From Bradyrhizobium sp. SZCCHNS1050 (GTDB lineage: Bacteria; Pseudomonadota; Alphaproteobacteria; Rhizobiales; Xanthobacteraceae): 64,000 bases of DNA. Made by a program: the position numbers and the translations under genes. This document shows positions 52,428 through 62,489 of the stretch, one piece after another (positions within the stretch are counted from its first letter, which is position 1; the number at the start of each line of letters is the position of its first letter). The DNA is taken from the NCBI RefSeq assembly GCF_032484785.1, contig NZ_JAUETR010000003.1:186001-250000 (forward strand), given 5' to 3'. The notes under the pieces were generated by a model, which was not told where the DNA came from, ran no database searches, and saw only the letters and a program-made list of their open reading frames with translations.

Positions 52428-53318
52428 TTACAGCACCACCACGCCGGAATGCTTGGCCTTGTTTTCGGGTTCGACGTGGATGGTGATCCAGCTGTGCTCG
52501 TCGTCCTCGCGCAAGGCTGCCTCGATCCGGTCGCAGATTTCGTGCGCCTGGTTGACCGACATCTCGCCAGGCACCACGAGGTGGAACTCGATGAAGGTCA
52601 GCTTGCCGGCATGGCGGGTCCGGACATCATGCGCCTCCAGCGCGCCGCCGGCATGCTGACTGATGATCAGGCGAATGCGCGCCAGCGTGGCGTCCGGGAC
52701 CGCTTCATCCATCAGCCCGCTGGTGGATTCCTTCAGCACCTGCCATCCCGACCACAGGATGTTCACGGCGACCAGCACGGCCAGTGCCGGATCTAGGATC
52801 GGCAGCTGCAACATCACCGCGAGGCCGAGGCCGACCACGACGCCGCCCGAGGACACGACGTCCGTCAGCAGGTGCCGGCCGTCTGCCACCAGCGCCGGCG
52901 ACCGCAACCGCTTGCCCCGCGTGATCAACAGCCAGCACCAGACCGCATTGATCGCGCTCGCCAGCGCATTCACCGCGAGCCCCTCGACGGGTGCGGAAAA
53001 CGCCCGCGGATCGAAGAAATTCCCGTAGGCCTCGTGGATGATGAGCAGCGCCGCCACGACGATCATGACGCCCTCGATCACCGCGCTGAAATACTCGACC
53101 TTGTGGTGGCCGAACGGATGGTTGGCATCCGCGGGCTTGGCGGCGATGCGCACCGCGACGAGCGCGACCACGGCGGTGACGACGTTGACGATGCTCTCGA
53201 CGGCATCGGAGTAGAGCGCGACCGAGCCGGTGATCCAATAGGCGAGATACTTCAGGCCGAGCACGATCGTTCCGACCACGAGGCTGCCGATGGCGAGCTT
53301 GAGCGATTGCGAGGCCAT
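52428..53318 (-). CDS. Cation diffusion facilitator (CDF) metal exporter
   Basis: A 296-residue proton-antiporting metal exporter. Six helices (1-205) carry the transport site Asp/His residues: YSDAVES (Asp near 37), NHPFGHHKVEYFS, and DGRHLLTD (near 147-154), followed by a cytoplasmic domain ending in histidines. HxxxD in the second site suggests zinc or cobalt rather than manganese. It stands alone; there is no metal regulator beside it. The ATG at 53318 begins MASQSLKLAIGS. Confidence 0.9.
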   Translation of the reverse strand: MASQSLKLAIGSLVVGTIVLGLKYLAYWITGSVALYSDAVESIVNVVTAVVALVAVRIAAKPADANHPFGHHKVEYFSAVIEGVMIVVAALLIIHEAYGNFFDPRAFSAPVEGLAVNALASAINAVWCWLLITRGKRLRSPALVADGRHLLTDVVSSGGVVVGLGLAVMLQLPILDPALAVLVAVNILWSGWQVLKESTSGLMDEAVPDATLARIRLIISQHAGGALEAHDVRTRHAGKLTFIEFHLVVPGEMSVNQAHEICDRIEAALREDDEHSWITIHVEPENKAKHSGVVVL

Positions 53319-53555
53319 GATGTCCTGATCCGATCCCGCGCTGGGGTACCCAACGCTGCGGCGGAACGCAACCAGGGTGGACGCGGTTCGGTGTCGGGAA
53401 GGGACTGATAACCCCGGTTTTCTGTGGCCGCCGCGACTGCGTCTATCGGCGGCGTGGCCCCGATCGAAAACTGATCTGTGGACAACAGAAAGCCGCGCCC
53501 ACGGACATGGGCGCGACCGTGTCGCGGCAAACGCCGATCGCAATGACGCCGCCGA

Positions 53556-53828
53556 CTACTTCTCTTTGATGACCGTGGTGGTGCTGGTCGAGCTGCCGAC
53601 CGTGCCTTCGTCCTCACAGACCTTGGTCTGGCGGATGCGGTCCTCGGCTTCCACGCGGCTGGTGAACGCCATCGGTCCGATTTGCGTGACGACCTCGCGG
53701 TCGGCGGGGCGCGTGGTGGTGATGGTGCAGCGATGGCTCGGTCCCTGCACGATGTAGTATTCGTCAGCGAGCACTGGCGCGACCGATCCGATGATCACTG
53801 CGCCGGCAAGAAGAAGGGGTGCTTTCAT
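53556..53828 (-). CDS. Small exported hypothetical protein
   Basis: A 90-residue protein with a cleavable signal peptide (1-20, ending VLAD) and a short mature part containing two cysteines (HRCTITTTRP and TKVCEDEG) that may pair in the periplasm, then a Ser/Thr-rich end. GAGAGG precedes the ATG at 53828. Similar small exported proteins are common in Bradyrhizobium; function unknown. Confidence 0.75.
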   Translation of the reverse strand: MKAPLLLAGAVIIGSVAPVLADEYYIVQGPSHRCTITTTRPADREVVTQIGPMAFTSRVEAEDRIRQTKVCEDEGTVGSSTSTTTVIKEK

Positions 53829-54120
53829 CGTCGCCTCTCTTTTCAAGAACAGCCAAAAGGGGAGCGGGATTGATGAGGAGTTTTCTGCCTCGTCGTTCGA
53901 TGCTCCGTGTTTGCAACTCGGCCGGCTGGTCGCAGTTCCGGCGGTTCAAGCGGAGCCTGTATTGACGCGGTGCAGTGTCGGCGGCGATGGACGCGAGATC
54001 TCGTCAGGGCGCAGCGACACGCGCGCGGTGGCGCGCTTGCCACTGCCCCAAGCGGTCGCGCCGCGGTTGGCAGGCGAACCGTCGATCATGACCTCGTCTC
54101 CGCCTGGTGGCGTCGGCGGT

Positions 54121-56382
54121 TCAGAGCAGCCTGACGGTCACCTTCGCCTTGCCGGTGTTGTTCGGATAGAATGCATCGTACACCCAGGGCAGCCCGATCA
54201 CCGCGTCATTGACGTAGAGGAACAGCTCACCGCCGCGCTCGGCCTTGAAGCGCGCTTTGTAGGCTTGAGGTGTCGTGTTGGGGGCGGGAACGGGGTCGAG
54301 GAAATATTCGTCGACGCCGGTCTCGCCGACCCTGGCGATCAGCCGATACCAGGGACGGAAGAGAACGCGGCGCAGCAGGATGCCTGCGCGGAACGTCCAG
54401 CGGGCGTAGCCCCGGACCGTCGAGGTGCGATAGCCGGCGGGGGTGACCGGACGCCCGGCATCCTCCCACGGGTCGGTCATGGTGACGACGATCTCGTAGG
54501 AGAAGCCGGGACGGACGCTCAACCCGGTGGGAGCGCAAACCGCATCGGTCGAGAAATCCCTGGCATCCTGCGGAATGCCCTTGTCGACCGCGACGAGCTC
54601 GCGGGCAGGGGTGCCATGGCAAAAGGCGCCCATCGAATCCGCGGCGTTGAACAGGAAATGGCTGATCAGCGTGGCTGCGAGCCAGACGGTGCCGATAGCG
54701 AGCAAGAACGGGCCGACATGCCGCTTGCCGTTCCTGATGGCAAACTGATAGGCGCGATTGGTCCGGAGCGCGTAGATGGCCCGATGCAGCGGGCCGGACG
54801 GCATCGGGGGCGATGCCCGTTCGCGCCAGATCACGCGCATCCGGTCGCCGATGCGGTCGCTGAGGAATGTCCCGAGCGCGGTCAGCATGACAAGGATGAT
54901 GATCCCGCCGGCGAACCATTCGGGGTTGGCGGCGTACCAGTCCGTCCACCAGTGCAGCGATGTCGGCAGGAACGATTCGATCAGCCTGACTGCTTCGGAG
55001 ACCATCCTGATGCGCGAGTCGTATTCGTGCGTGCGATCGAGGTCGTGGAACAGCCAGAAGGCCGCGAGGTGCAGCGAGGCCGCCAGGGTTGCGAAATAGG
55101 CGAGGCGCCTGAACCACACCAGATTCCACAGCTTCTCCTGAGCCGCGAACCGGGCGGCCGCGCCGGCCGGCGTTTCGAACGTGGTCGGCCCGAGCGGCGT
55201 CAGCGTGCCGTCGTAGCGGACGATCATGTAGTTGTCGGGCAGCCCGATGGGCGCATAGGCATTGCAGCCGCTGTCGATGCGGTCGAAGACGCTTTCGTGA
55301 ATCTTCGGCATCGACACCTGGACGCCCGCCGCCGGGTCGTTGCAGAGCTCCGACACCTTGCGCGGGCCGTATCGATAATAGGACCCGAGCCCGGAGCGCG
55401 AGTTGTAGAGGCGTCCGTCCTTGTCCTGCGACGTGACGATCGACTTGATCGCATCCGGATCGGCCTCGGGCGCGGTCTTGAAGATCAAGCCCCGTTTGAC
55501 GGCCTCGCCGACGAGCCAGGTCAGGGGGACGTAGGAGACGGAATCGTCCGGATAGCCGCCGCCGACATTGGCGTGCATGCCGACGAACCAGACCTGCACC
55601 AGCCTCTCGTCATCGATCGTCCTGGCATCCTGCGGCTTGGTCTCGCCCGCCTCGGTCCAGAGCACCGGGTGGAAGGTCGTCCTCTCGTCGTCGAGCGCGA
55701 GCGCGTGGCGCGCGCATGTCACCCGCGGACTGAGCACGCGATTGGGAAGCTCGAGCGGCCACACCCAGTTGGAGATGCCCCGCGTCATCTCGTCGATCGG
55801 TAGCCCATAGGCTGCGACGGTGTCCCACAGCCCGATGAACTCGATCGCCGGGAGGCTTTTTCGCTCGATGAGGTCGAGAGATTTACGGCCCATGATGCGG
55901 TCGATCACCGGCACCAGCACATGATCGCGAATCCAGCGGAGCGGCACTTCGATCCGCCAGATCGAATGGTACCCCTTGGCGCGATAGGCGCGATAGGCCT
56001 TCACGGCGCCGTCGTGCAGCTCAGCCTCGGTGTCGGCAACGATCAGCCCCTGATCGAGCATCAGCGCGGCGAGCACCCGCACGGTGAACGCGCCGCGGCT
56101 GAAGCCGAACAGATAGATCTTCGAGCCGTTCGCGTGGTCGTAGTTGCGGCAGACGAACTTATAGGCATCCAGGATGTTGCGCTTGAGGCCGAAGCCGAAC
56201 GCGCCGCCGAGCAGGGCGAGCGGAACGAACGACGATGTGCCGACGCCGTCGTCATACTTGGCCGCCTGGGCGTTGCCCTGCAGGTCGAGCGCCTGGAACA
56301 TGCGCCAGACGTTGGTTCGCCACACGCTCGAGGCGGCGTTGCCGGTCCCGTCGGACAGGATGATGATCTTGGGACTCGCCAT
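54121..56382 (-). CDS. DUF2235 alpha/beta hydrolase with C-terminal membrane region
   Basis: A 753-residue protein. The N-terminal DUF2235 domain (1-400) has the start KIIILSDGTGNAA, the nucleophile in LFGFSRGAFTVRVLAA (Ser near 96) and FIGLWDTVAAYGLP. After it come three membrane helices (about 435-458, 500-525, 565-590) and a C-terminal soluble domain (620-753). DUF2235 occurs in type VI phospholipase effectors, but here there are no VgrG, PAAR or immunity genes, and the membrane anchor argues for a housekeeping lipid or ester hydrolase. ATG at 56382 begins MASPKIIIL. Confidence 0.85.
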   Translation of the reverse strand: MASPKIIILSDGTGNAASSVWRTNVWRMFQALDLQGNAQAAKYDDGVGTSSFVPLALLGGAFGFGLKRNILDAYKFVCRNYDHANGSKIYLFGFSRGAFTVRVLAALMLDQGLIVADTEAELHDGAVKAYRAYRAKGYHSIWRIEVPLRWIRDHVLVPVIDRIMGRKSLDLIERKSLPAIEFIGLWDTVAAYGLPIDEMTRGISNWVWPLELPNRVLSPRVTCARHALALDDERTTFHPVLWTEAGETKPQDARTIDDERLVQVWFVGMHANVGGGYPDDSVSYVPLTWLVGEAVKRGLIFKTAPEADPDAIKSIVTSQDKDGRLYNSRSGLGSYYRYGPRKVSELCNDPAAGVQVSMPKIHESVFDRIDSGCNAYAPIGLPDNYMIVRYDGTLTPLGPTTFETPAGAAARFAAQEKLWNLVWFRRLAYFATLAASLHLAAFWLFHDLDRTHEYDSRIRMVSEAVRLIESFLPTSLHWWTDWYAANPEWFAGGIIILVMLTALGTFLSDRIGDRMRVIWRERASPPMPSGPLHRAIYALRTNRAYQFAIRNGKRHVGPFLLAIGTVWLAATLISHFLFNAADSMGAFCHGTPARELVAVDKGIPQDARDFSTDAVCAPTGLSVRPGFSYEIVVTMTDPWEDAGRPVTPAGYRTSTVRGYARWTFRAGILLRRVLFRPWYRLIARVGETGVDEYFLDPVPAPNTTPQAYKARFKAERGGELFLYVNDAVIGLPWVYDAFYPNNTGKAKVTVRLL

Positions 56383-56601
56383 GCAAAGGACCCCGCTCGA
56401 CATTGAGAGCCGAGGAGCGGAAGGGTAAACTGAAGGAGAGAGAAATCAACCTGAGATGGTGTGAGGCTTTCGGCGGCGTGGCCGGATGATGCGGAGGGCG
56501 CCGCTGCAGCGACGCGGCGACCCGAGGACGAGAAATGCACTGCCCTGCTACCGAAATGCCGCCGTCACCGAAATGCGGTTGCCGTGGCCGTTCGTCGCCC
56601 T

Positions 56602-56988
56602 TCAGGCCGAGTTGATGCGCTCGACGAGATGCGCGCGCGAGGGCGCCGGGTCGAAGCGATCGCCGAAATATTGGGTCTCGTGCGCTACTCCGCCGTCCCG
56701 GAATTCCATGACGCTCACCACGTAAGACGGCACGCCATCATAGGTCAGGACCAGTTCGGTCACCCACAGATCGCCGCTCCCGATGATTCGGCGCACTGCG
56801 AAGCGCTTCCTGCTGGGCTGCACGAAGCGGCTCTCCTGAATGTTGCGCCGGCCGTGGATGCGTTCGCCCGATTGCGGATAATCCAGCACGGCATCGTCGC
56901 GATAGATGTCGTGCTCGGCTTCGAAATCATTCACGTCCGATGCATCCCAATGGTGCTGCAAGGCAGCGCGCTTCGCTCTGTCATCCAT
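56602..56988 (-). CDS. SnoaL-like / NTF2-fold protein
   Basis: A 128-residue protein with the cone-shaped NTF2 fold: HWDASDVNDFEAEHDIYRDD (12-31), LDYPQSGERIHGRRNIQESR and a final VVSVMEFRDGGVAHETQYFG. These proteins are isomerases, hydrolases or plain ligand binders; the pocket residues do not decide. The ATG at 56988 has GGGAG nine bases upstream. No operon partners. Confidence 0.85.
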   Translation of the reverse strand: MDDRAKRAALQHHWDASDVNDFEAEHDIYRDDAVLDYPQSGERIHGRRNIQESRFVQPSRKRFAVRRIIGSGDLWVTELVLTYDGVPSYVVSVMEFRDGGVAHETQYFGDRFDPAPSRAHLVERINSA

Positions 56989-57215
56989 GGCAATTCTCCC
57001 ATTCAGGGGCGCGTCCTCATTGCATAGCGTGCCCCTGGCCACTACGGTCTACAAGCCGGAGAATGGAGCATCCCTCGTCGCCGCCGACGCATCATAGGAC
57101 GATGTCCGACGCGTCACTACGCTGATCCAAACGGGCGTGGAGAATATCAGCGCTGGTAGTACAGCCGGTGGAGAAAGTTCTCAGGACAGAGAGCTCCGCG
57201 CGCGACGAGGCGCAA

Positions 57216-57893
57216 TCACGCCGGCCGCGTCGCGATCCAGATCACGTGACGGGCGCCGCCGCCGCGGCCGGTGGCGCGGATGTTGATCTCCTCGGCGGCG
57301 AAGCCTGCCTTGCGCAGGCGCGGGGCAAAGCGATCGTCGGGGTGGGACGACCATACCGCCAGCACGCCGCCGGGGCGCAGGGCGGTGAAGGCGGTGCGCA
57401 AACCCGAGGGGTCATACAGCGCGTCGTTGGATTGCCGCGTCAGCCCCTGCGGGCCGTTGTCGACGTCGAGCAGGATCGCATCATAGGTGCCGCGCCCTGC
57501 GGCGATCAGCTTCACGACGTCGCCCTCGTGGATGTCGACGCGCGGATCGGAAAGGCTTGCGCCGGACAATTCGGCCATCGGCCCGCGCGCCCAGGCGATC
57601 ACCGCCGGCACCAGCTCGGCGACGGTGATACGGGCCTGCGGACCAAGCACCTTCAGTGCCGCCCGCAAGGTGAAGCCCATGCCGAGGCCGCCGATCAGCA
57701 GCCGTGGAGCCGGCTCGGCCTTGATGCGGGCGCAGCTCAGGGTTGCCAGGGCCTCCTCGGATCCGTGCAGCCGGCTGTTCATCAGCTCGTTCGAACCGAG
57801 CTTGATCGAGAACTCCTTGCCGCGCTGCATCAGCCGCAGCGGCTCGCCGCCGCCGGGCACGTCTGCGGTGTCGATCAGCTTCCAGGGAATCAC
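57216..57893 (-). CDS. Spermidine synthase-like methyltransferase-fold protein
   Basis: A 225-residue Rossmann protein resembling polyamine aminopropyltransferases: RLLIGGLGMGFTLRAALKVL (64-83) as the nucleotide loop, VAELVPAVIAW, DPRVDIHEGDVVKLI and DAILLDVDNGPQGL (near 135-150). It lacks the N-terminal beta-domain of true spermidine synthases and the usual GGGDGG, so a related methyltransferase-like role is as likely. Starts MIPWKLIDTA at 57893. Confidence 0.78.
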   Translation of the reverse strand: MIPWKLIDTADVPGGGEPLRLMQRGKEFSIKLGSNELMNSRLHGSEEALATLSCARIKAEPAPRLLIGGLGMGFTLRAALKVLGPQARITVAELVPAVIAWARGPMAELSGASLSDPRVDIHEGDVVKLIAAGRGTYDAILLDVDNGPQGLTRQSNDALYDPSGLRTAFTALRPGGVLAVWSSHPDDRFAPRLRKAGFAAEEINIRATGRGGGARHVIWIATRPA

Positions 57894-58030
57894 GGGCGTC
57901 TCGCGTCAGTTCGGTTGCGGCATTCCAGGCGACAGAGTCGCCACGCTGGAGCCTGCTTACCATGTTGCCCGCATCCCATGCCAAGGGGCAGTCGCCACTC
58001 TCGCGACGACCTGCATCGCGTCGTTGCGCG

Positions 58031-58882
58031 TCATTGCGGTGGGGACACCAGCATCCAGGCGCCCGCGGCACTGCAAGCAATGCCGGCCGCGCGCGCGATC
58101 CATCGTCCGACCGGAGTCAGTTTCTCAAACAGCACGAGCAGGGTCAGAATGGCAATCCACATCACGCTCATCACCCCGCCGACGAACAGCAGCGCCATCA
58201 GAGCCCAGCAGCAGCCCACGCAATAGCCGCCGTGTCGAAGCCCCAGCAGCACGCAGCCCTGCAGGTCGCCGCGAAAGCCGTCGTGACGCATCAGGAACAG
58301 AAGCGGCGACTGGCATTGGGCAAGGCAGGCGCTCTTCAGCGGCGTCCACTGATAGATGCCTGCCGCGATCAGCACGATGGCGCCGAGCAGATGGTTGTCG
58401 ATCGCCATCCGCGAATCCAGCAGCGCAGTCCGCTCCACAACCCATTGCAGGCCGGTCGCCACGAGCGAAAAGCCGCTCCAGGCGAGCAGATAGCCGGCCG
58501 CAAACCAGCCGGTCGCCGCGAACGGCTGGCCCTGCGCGCGGCCGTGTCGACCCACACGGGCGTACATCAGGATCATGGGCGCCGCCGAAGGCGCCATCAT
58601 CCCGACCATCATCGCCGCCCACATCAGGAACACATAGGCGAACTCGATCGCGCGCCACGGCTCGCTGGCCGGCAACATGATTCCGATGCCGGCCGGGATC
58701 ATGCGGAAGCCGGTCATGTCCATGCCGCCCATGTCCATGTCGTTGGCAAGCCAGAGAACATAGGCCCACGACAGGGCGACCATGATCGTGATCGCGCCGC
58801 CGACGATCCAGCGATCGCGCCGCAGCACGGCTTCCAGGGCGCTGCCGGTCATCTGCAAGGCGGGTTGCCGGCCTTGCGCCAC
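58031..58882 (-). CDS. DUF2182 membrane protein
   Basis: A 283-residue integral membrane protein with seven or so helices, rich in Met and Gly: NDMDMGGMDMTGFRMIPAG near 47-65 and MWAAMMVGMMAPSAAPMILM (about 92-112), the DUF2182 signature, plus a Cys-containing loop (CLAQCQSP) like that of copper/metal membrane proteins. It follows the DUF1326 gene by six bases; the two families are regularly paired. Role unknown, metal handling suspected from the Met and Cys clusters. Confidence 0.88.
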   Translation of the reverse strand: MAQGRQPALQMTGSALEAVLRRDRWIVGGAITIMVALSWAYVLWLANDMDMGGMDMTGFRMIPAGIGIMLPASEPWRAIEFAYVFLMWAAMMVGMMAPSAAPMILMYARVGRHGRAQGQPFAATGWFAAGYLLAWSGFSLVATGLQWVVERTALLDSRMAIDNHLLGAIVLIAAGIYQWTPLKSACLAQCQSPLLFLMRHDGFRGDLQGCVLLGLRHGGYCVGCCWALMALLFVGGVMSVMWIAILTLLVLFEKLTPVGRWIARAAGIACSAAGAWMLVSPPQ

Positions 58883-58888
58883 GTCGAA

Positions 58889-59521
58889 TTAGGCCTGGTT
58901 GGACCAACTGATCGACGCGTACAGGCCGTTCTTGCCGGAATTGTCCCAACGCATGCCGTGATCGTTGTAGGTGTTGCCCGCCGCGCCGACGGCGAGCGCC
59001 ATCCTGTCCGGGCTGACGGGATGGCCGATGTTCACCCACATCTCTCCGCTCGGGTGCATGGTCGGCAGCGGATCGACGGACATGTGCAGAATGTCGGCGA
59101 TGTCGGCGGACCGCGTCTTGCCGTCGATCCGGAAGGTGATGGCGACTTTGCGCACGCCGAGATTGGTGCTGATCAGCGGCGTGAACGCAGCCATCGGGCC
59201 GCCGGCAGCTCCGGTGAAGATCGCGGCCATCGCCTCCGTCTGCGGATCGTCGGCGCGCTGATCGACATAGGCGGCGATCGACCAGTCTCCATCCGCCATC
59301 ACGCCGGGCGCATGCAGCATCACCGCCGCGTTGAGGCCATCGAGCGCGACATCGCCATAGCGGCCGGTTTCGATGTGGAACAGCAATGGTACGTTGCAGA
59401 ACCCCTCGGTCGGTTGCGCGGTCAGGGGAGGGGCGGCCGACATGAGGCACGGACACAGCAGGCTGCAGCTGCAATTCTCGAAATAGTCACCGGACAGGTG
59501 CCATGCGACTGGGTCTGCCAT
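58889..59521 (-). CDS. DUF1326 domain protein
   Basis: A 210-residue soluble protein whose N-terminus has the family Cys cluster YFENCSCSLLCPCLMS (14-29) followed by a jelly-roll-like domain. The cysteines could bind a metal such as copper or nickel. It precedes and is co-transcribed with the DUF2182 membrane protein, the usual arrangement. No regulator lies beside the pair. Function unproven. Confidence 0.88.
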   Translation of the reverse strand: MADPVAWHLSGDYFENCSCSLLCPCLMSAAPPLTAQPTEGFCNVPLLFHIETGRYGDVALDGLNAAVMLHAPGVMADGDWSIAAYVDQRADDPQTEAMAAIFTGAAGGPMAAFTPLISTNLGVRKVAITFRIDGKTRSADIADILHMSVDPLPTMHPSGEMWVNIGHPVSPDRMALAVGAAGNTYNDHGMRWDNSGKNGLYASISWSNQA

Positions 59522-59753
59522 CGCTGTCTCCCGCTAGGCCGAACCGACAAATTGCTTTCGAATGCGCGATCTGCAGCTGAAAGCTACGCCGCGTGGGGAC
59601 GTGCCGCAAGCCGATAAATGATCAGTCTCCGCGTCGTGACTGCGCCTCGGGCCGCTCCGCTCATACGGTATGCGTGATCGTCGGCTGAATGGCCGGCCAA
59701 CAGGCCGGCTCCGATTGCGATTGATCGCAGGGCCCGATGGTTATGGACTCCGA

Positions 59754-60785
59754 CTACCCGCCCGTCACGCTCATGTGCCGGCTGACGCTCGGACGGTTGT
59801 GGCGGCGGTCGATGATGAAGTCGTGGCCCTTCGGCTTGAGGCCGATGGCGCGGTCGATCGCGGCGCTGAGCTCCTCGTCGCTGGCCGAGGCACGCAGCGG
59901 CTTGCGCAGGTCGGAGGCGTCCTCGTGGCCGAGGCAGGTGTGCAGGGTGCCGGTGCAGGTGACGCGGACGCGATTGCAGCTCTCGCAGAAATTATGCGTC
60001 ATCGGCGTGATGAAGCCGATCGTGCCGCCGGTCTCGGCGACGCGGACGTAGCGGGCCGGGCCGCCGGTGGTCTCGTCGAGGTCGGTCATGGTGTAGGTCT
60101 GCGCCAGACGCGCGCGCAGCAGCGACAACGGCAGATACTGGTCGAGGCGGCCCTCGCCGATCTCGCCCATCGGCATCACCTCGATCAAGGTCAACGCCAT
60201 GCCCTTGCCGTGCGCCCAGTCGATCAGCGAGGGGATCTCGTCCTCGTTCATGTTCTTCAGCGCGACGGCGTTGATCTTCACGGCGAGACCTGCGGCGCGC
60301 GCCGCCTCGATGCCGGCCAGCACGCGCTCGAGATCGCCCCAGCGGGTGATGGCGCGGAACTTGTCCGGGTCGAGCGTGTCGAGCGAGACGTTGATGCGAC
60401 GGACGCCGCAATCGGCGAGCTCGGCGGCATATTTGGCGAGCTGCGTCGCGTTGGTCGTCATCGTCAGCTCGTTGAGCGCGCCGCTCTTCAGATGTCGCGA
60501 CAGCGAGCGGACCAGGCCGATCACGTTGCGCCGGACCAGCGGCTCCCCGCCGGTGAGCCTGAGCTTTTTGACGCCCTTGTGGATGAACGCCGAGCACAGC
60601 CGGTCGAGCTCTTCGAGCGTCAGCAGGTCGGCCTTCGGCAGGAAGGTCATGTCCTCGGACATGCAATAGAAGCAGCGCAAGTCGCAGCGGTCGGTCACCG
60701 AGACGCGCAGATAGCTGATGCGGCGACCGAACGGGTCGGTCATCGGGCGCGTCAGGGCGGTGTCACTCAACGTCTCTGCGGTCAT
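59754..60785 (-). CDS. moaA: GTP 3',8-cyclase MoaA
   Basis: First step of molybdenum cofactor synthesis: radical SAM conversion of GTP to 3',8-cyclo-GTP. In 343 residues the SAM cluster is CDLRCFYC (about C33-C37-C40), [14 protein letters not shown] binds SAM, and the second cluster is [18 protein letters not shown] near 270-287. The C-terminal Gly-Gly needed for activity is present (SVTGG). ATG at 60785 has AAGG six bases upstream. Other moa genes are not in the window. Confidence 0.95.
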   Translation of the reverse strand: MTAETLSDTALTRPMTDPFGRRISYLRVSVTDRCDLRCFYCMSEDMTFLPKADLLTLEELDRLCSAFIHKGVKKLRLTGGEPLVRRNVIGLVRSLSRHLKSGALNELTMTTNATQLAKYAAELADCGVRRINVSLDTLDPDKFRAITRWGDLERVLAGIEAARAAGLAVKINAVALKNMNEDEIPSLIDWAHGKGMALTLIEVMPMGEIGEGRLDQYLPLSLLRARLAQTYTMTDLDETTGGPARYVRVAETGGTIGFITPMTHNFCESCNRVRVTCTGTLHTCLGHEDASDLRKPLRASASDEELSAAIDRAIGLKPKGHDFIIDRRHNRPSVSRHMSVTGG

Positions 60786-60970
60786 GGAAAGCCTTGGCTG
60801 GTGGCGGCCCAGGTGGCGGCGATGCCACGCGGCGGCCGCGCAAGCGCGGCCGGATGTCGGTCTCACGACAATCTAATCATGATCGCCGCGCCCCACAATC
60901 ATCGACGTGGATCCGTCGATGCTGCAATGCAGCTTCGCCTTGGCAAGGGGACGCGCGGGACGACGGTCCG

Positions 60971-61444
60971 CTATTGGCGTCCCGGCGCGGGGGCGGGGAA
61001 GGCGGACCCGGTGGCCGCCGGTGCGTCCGGCGCAGCGGCGGACTTCTGCGGCTTCGGCTTCTTCGGCCGCATGCGCTTGACGGCCTTCGGCGGCGCGCCG
61101 GGCATCGGCTGCAGCTCGGCGACGACCGGGCTCGGGTCCATCACCACCGGCGGCGAGGTGTTGAAATCGCCGGAGTTGCGGATCACCTGCACCGGGATGG
61201 TCGCGGGCTGGTACTTGTCCATCGTGAAGGTGACGCTGAAGCCCGCATCGGGCGCCGGCACCGAGACGGTGCACGGCGTCTTGCAGCCCGGTCCGAGCGA
61301 GGTCTTGGCGTCGGCGCCCGGCGGCACGGAGTCGAGCTGCACCGGAACCTCGGGCGCTGCCATCTTGAAGCTGTCCATGGAGAAGGACGAGCAACCGGCC
61401 AAGCCGGCTCCCGCAACCGCAATTGCGATGACACGCCGCATCAT
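60971..61444 (-). CDS. Putative lipoprotein with PEGA-like domain
   Basis: A 157-residue exported protein with a lipobox LAGC at 15-18 (C18 lipidated). The mature part VPVQLDSVPPGADAKTSLGP followed by CKTPCTVSVPAP resembles a PEGA-like beta domain with a paired-cysteine loop; the C-terminus is a Lys/Pro/Ala-rich tail that may contact peptidoglycan or the envelope. The next residue after C18 is Ser, so outer-membrane sorting is expected. Function unknown. Confidence 0.78.
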   Translation of the reverse strand: MMRRVIAIAVAGAGLAGCSSFSMDSFKMAAPEVPVQLDSVPPGADAKTSLGPGCKTPCTVSVPAPDAGFSVTFTMDKYQPATIPVQVIRNSGDFNTSPPVVMDPSPVVAELQPMPGAPPKAVKRMRPKKPKPQKSAAAPDAPAATGSAFPAPAPGRQ

Positions 61445-61629
61445 GATGTCCGCCCCACAACCCTGCGGCCATCGGCCGCAATCCCAGGGCGACCATAGGA
61501 GCGTCAGAACAGCGGCGCAACTGCGGTCAACCCTATTCTCAACAGAACGTTAACGCACCGCAAGGTGCGGATTCAGGTCGACAGGGCAGTGGGTTAGGGT
61601 GCGATGCGGCAGTGGAATCGCAAGTTGGC

Positions 61630-62316
61630 TCAGGCGATCCTGAGCGATGGGCTGAGGGCGGCAACGGCGGCTGGCAGCTCGCGCATGTGGTCGATCAGGT
61701 GGTCCGGATTGAGCTCCGCGATCGGTACGTCGGTATAGCCGAAGGTGCAGCCGATCACCGGCACGCCGGCGCGGCGGGCGGCGCCGACGTCGGTGCCGGC
61801 ATCGCCGACCATGATCGCGGCCCCGACCTCGCCGCCGGCCTGCGCGATGGTCTGGCGCAGGATCGCCGGATCCGGCTTGGCGACCCCGAACGTGTCGGCA
61901 CCGCAGATCGCGGCGAAGCGGGAGGACAGGCCGAGCTGGTCGAGCAGCCGCTTCGACAGCCATTCCAGCTTGTTGGTGCACACCGCGAACTGGCAGCCGC
62001 GGCCGGCAAGCTCGTCGAGCGCCGCCTCCAGCCCCTCGAAGGGGCGCGATTCGATGGCGATGTTCTCAGCGTAGAAATCGATGAAATCGGTGGTGAGGCG
62101 GCCGATGTCATCGGTGCTGGCGAAGCGACCCTCCGCCTCCAGACCGCGCTCGATCAGCTTGCGGGCGCCGTGGCCGATCATCTTGCGGGCCGAGGCCAGC
62201 GGCACCGGCCGCAGACCCTCGCGCTGCAGGACGTGATTGAGCGCGCTGATGAGATCCGGCGCCGTGTCGACCAGGGTGCCGTCGAGATCGAAGACGATGG
62301 TGCTGGAGATGGGCAT
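61630..62316 (-). CDS. gph: Phosphoglycolate phosphatase, HAD superfamily
   Basis: A 228-residue HAD phosphatase that clears 2-phosphoglycolate. Motif I is FDLDGTLVDTAPDL (9-22, nucleophile D10), motif II FAVCTNK, motif III Lys in GVAKPDP and motif IV MVGDAGTDVGAA. A helical cap (20-85) is of the Gph type. It lies 173 bp from rpiA, divergent, so both pentose/glyoxylate-related genes share the intervening region. Other HAD substrates cannot be excluded. Confidence 0.88.
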   Translation of the reverse strand: MPISSTIVFDLDGTLVDTAPDLISALNHVLQREGLRPVPLASARKMIGHGARKLIERGLEAEGRFASTDDIGRLTTDFIDFYAENIAIESRPFEGLEAALDELAGRGCQFAVCTNKLEWLSKRLLDQLGLSSRFAAICGADTFGVAKPDPAILRQTIAQAGGEVGAAIMVGDAGTDVGAARRAGVPVIGCTFGYTDVPIAELNPDHLIDHMRELPAAVAALSPSLRIA

Positions 62317-62489
62317 CGGTATCCGCTAGCGGCCGGCTCATGTCCTTGCAAGAGGCCCGCAATGGCATTTTGTCCGATTTCGTGGCCGGCGAGAGCTAGG
62401 CCCCGCGTCAAAACATCGCTAGATATGCGCCGGCTTTCGGCCCCCGCCCGTGGGGGCCCTGGGTGCGAAGGGCGGGTTCCTTGGTCGAC

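Noticed and set aside
53915..53939. GGAAC-N16-AGTT on the minus strand upstream of the small exported protein gene
   Set aside because: The -10 element differs from CGTT at its first base and lies about 90 bp from the start; too weak to call an EcfG promoter.
53791..55803. Plus-strand open frame of 670 codons
   Set aside because: Antisense of the DUF2235 gene; composition rich in Arg, Gly, Asp and His without any domain.
54121..56382. Type VI effector interpretation of the DUF2235 gene
   Set aside because: No VgrG, PAAR, Hcp or immunity gene nearby, and three membrane helices argue against a secreted effector.
59670..61553. Plus-strand open frame of 627 codons
   Set aside because: Antisense of moaA and the lipoprotein gene, both with clear motifs.
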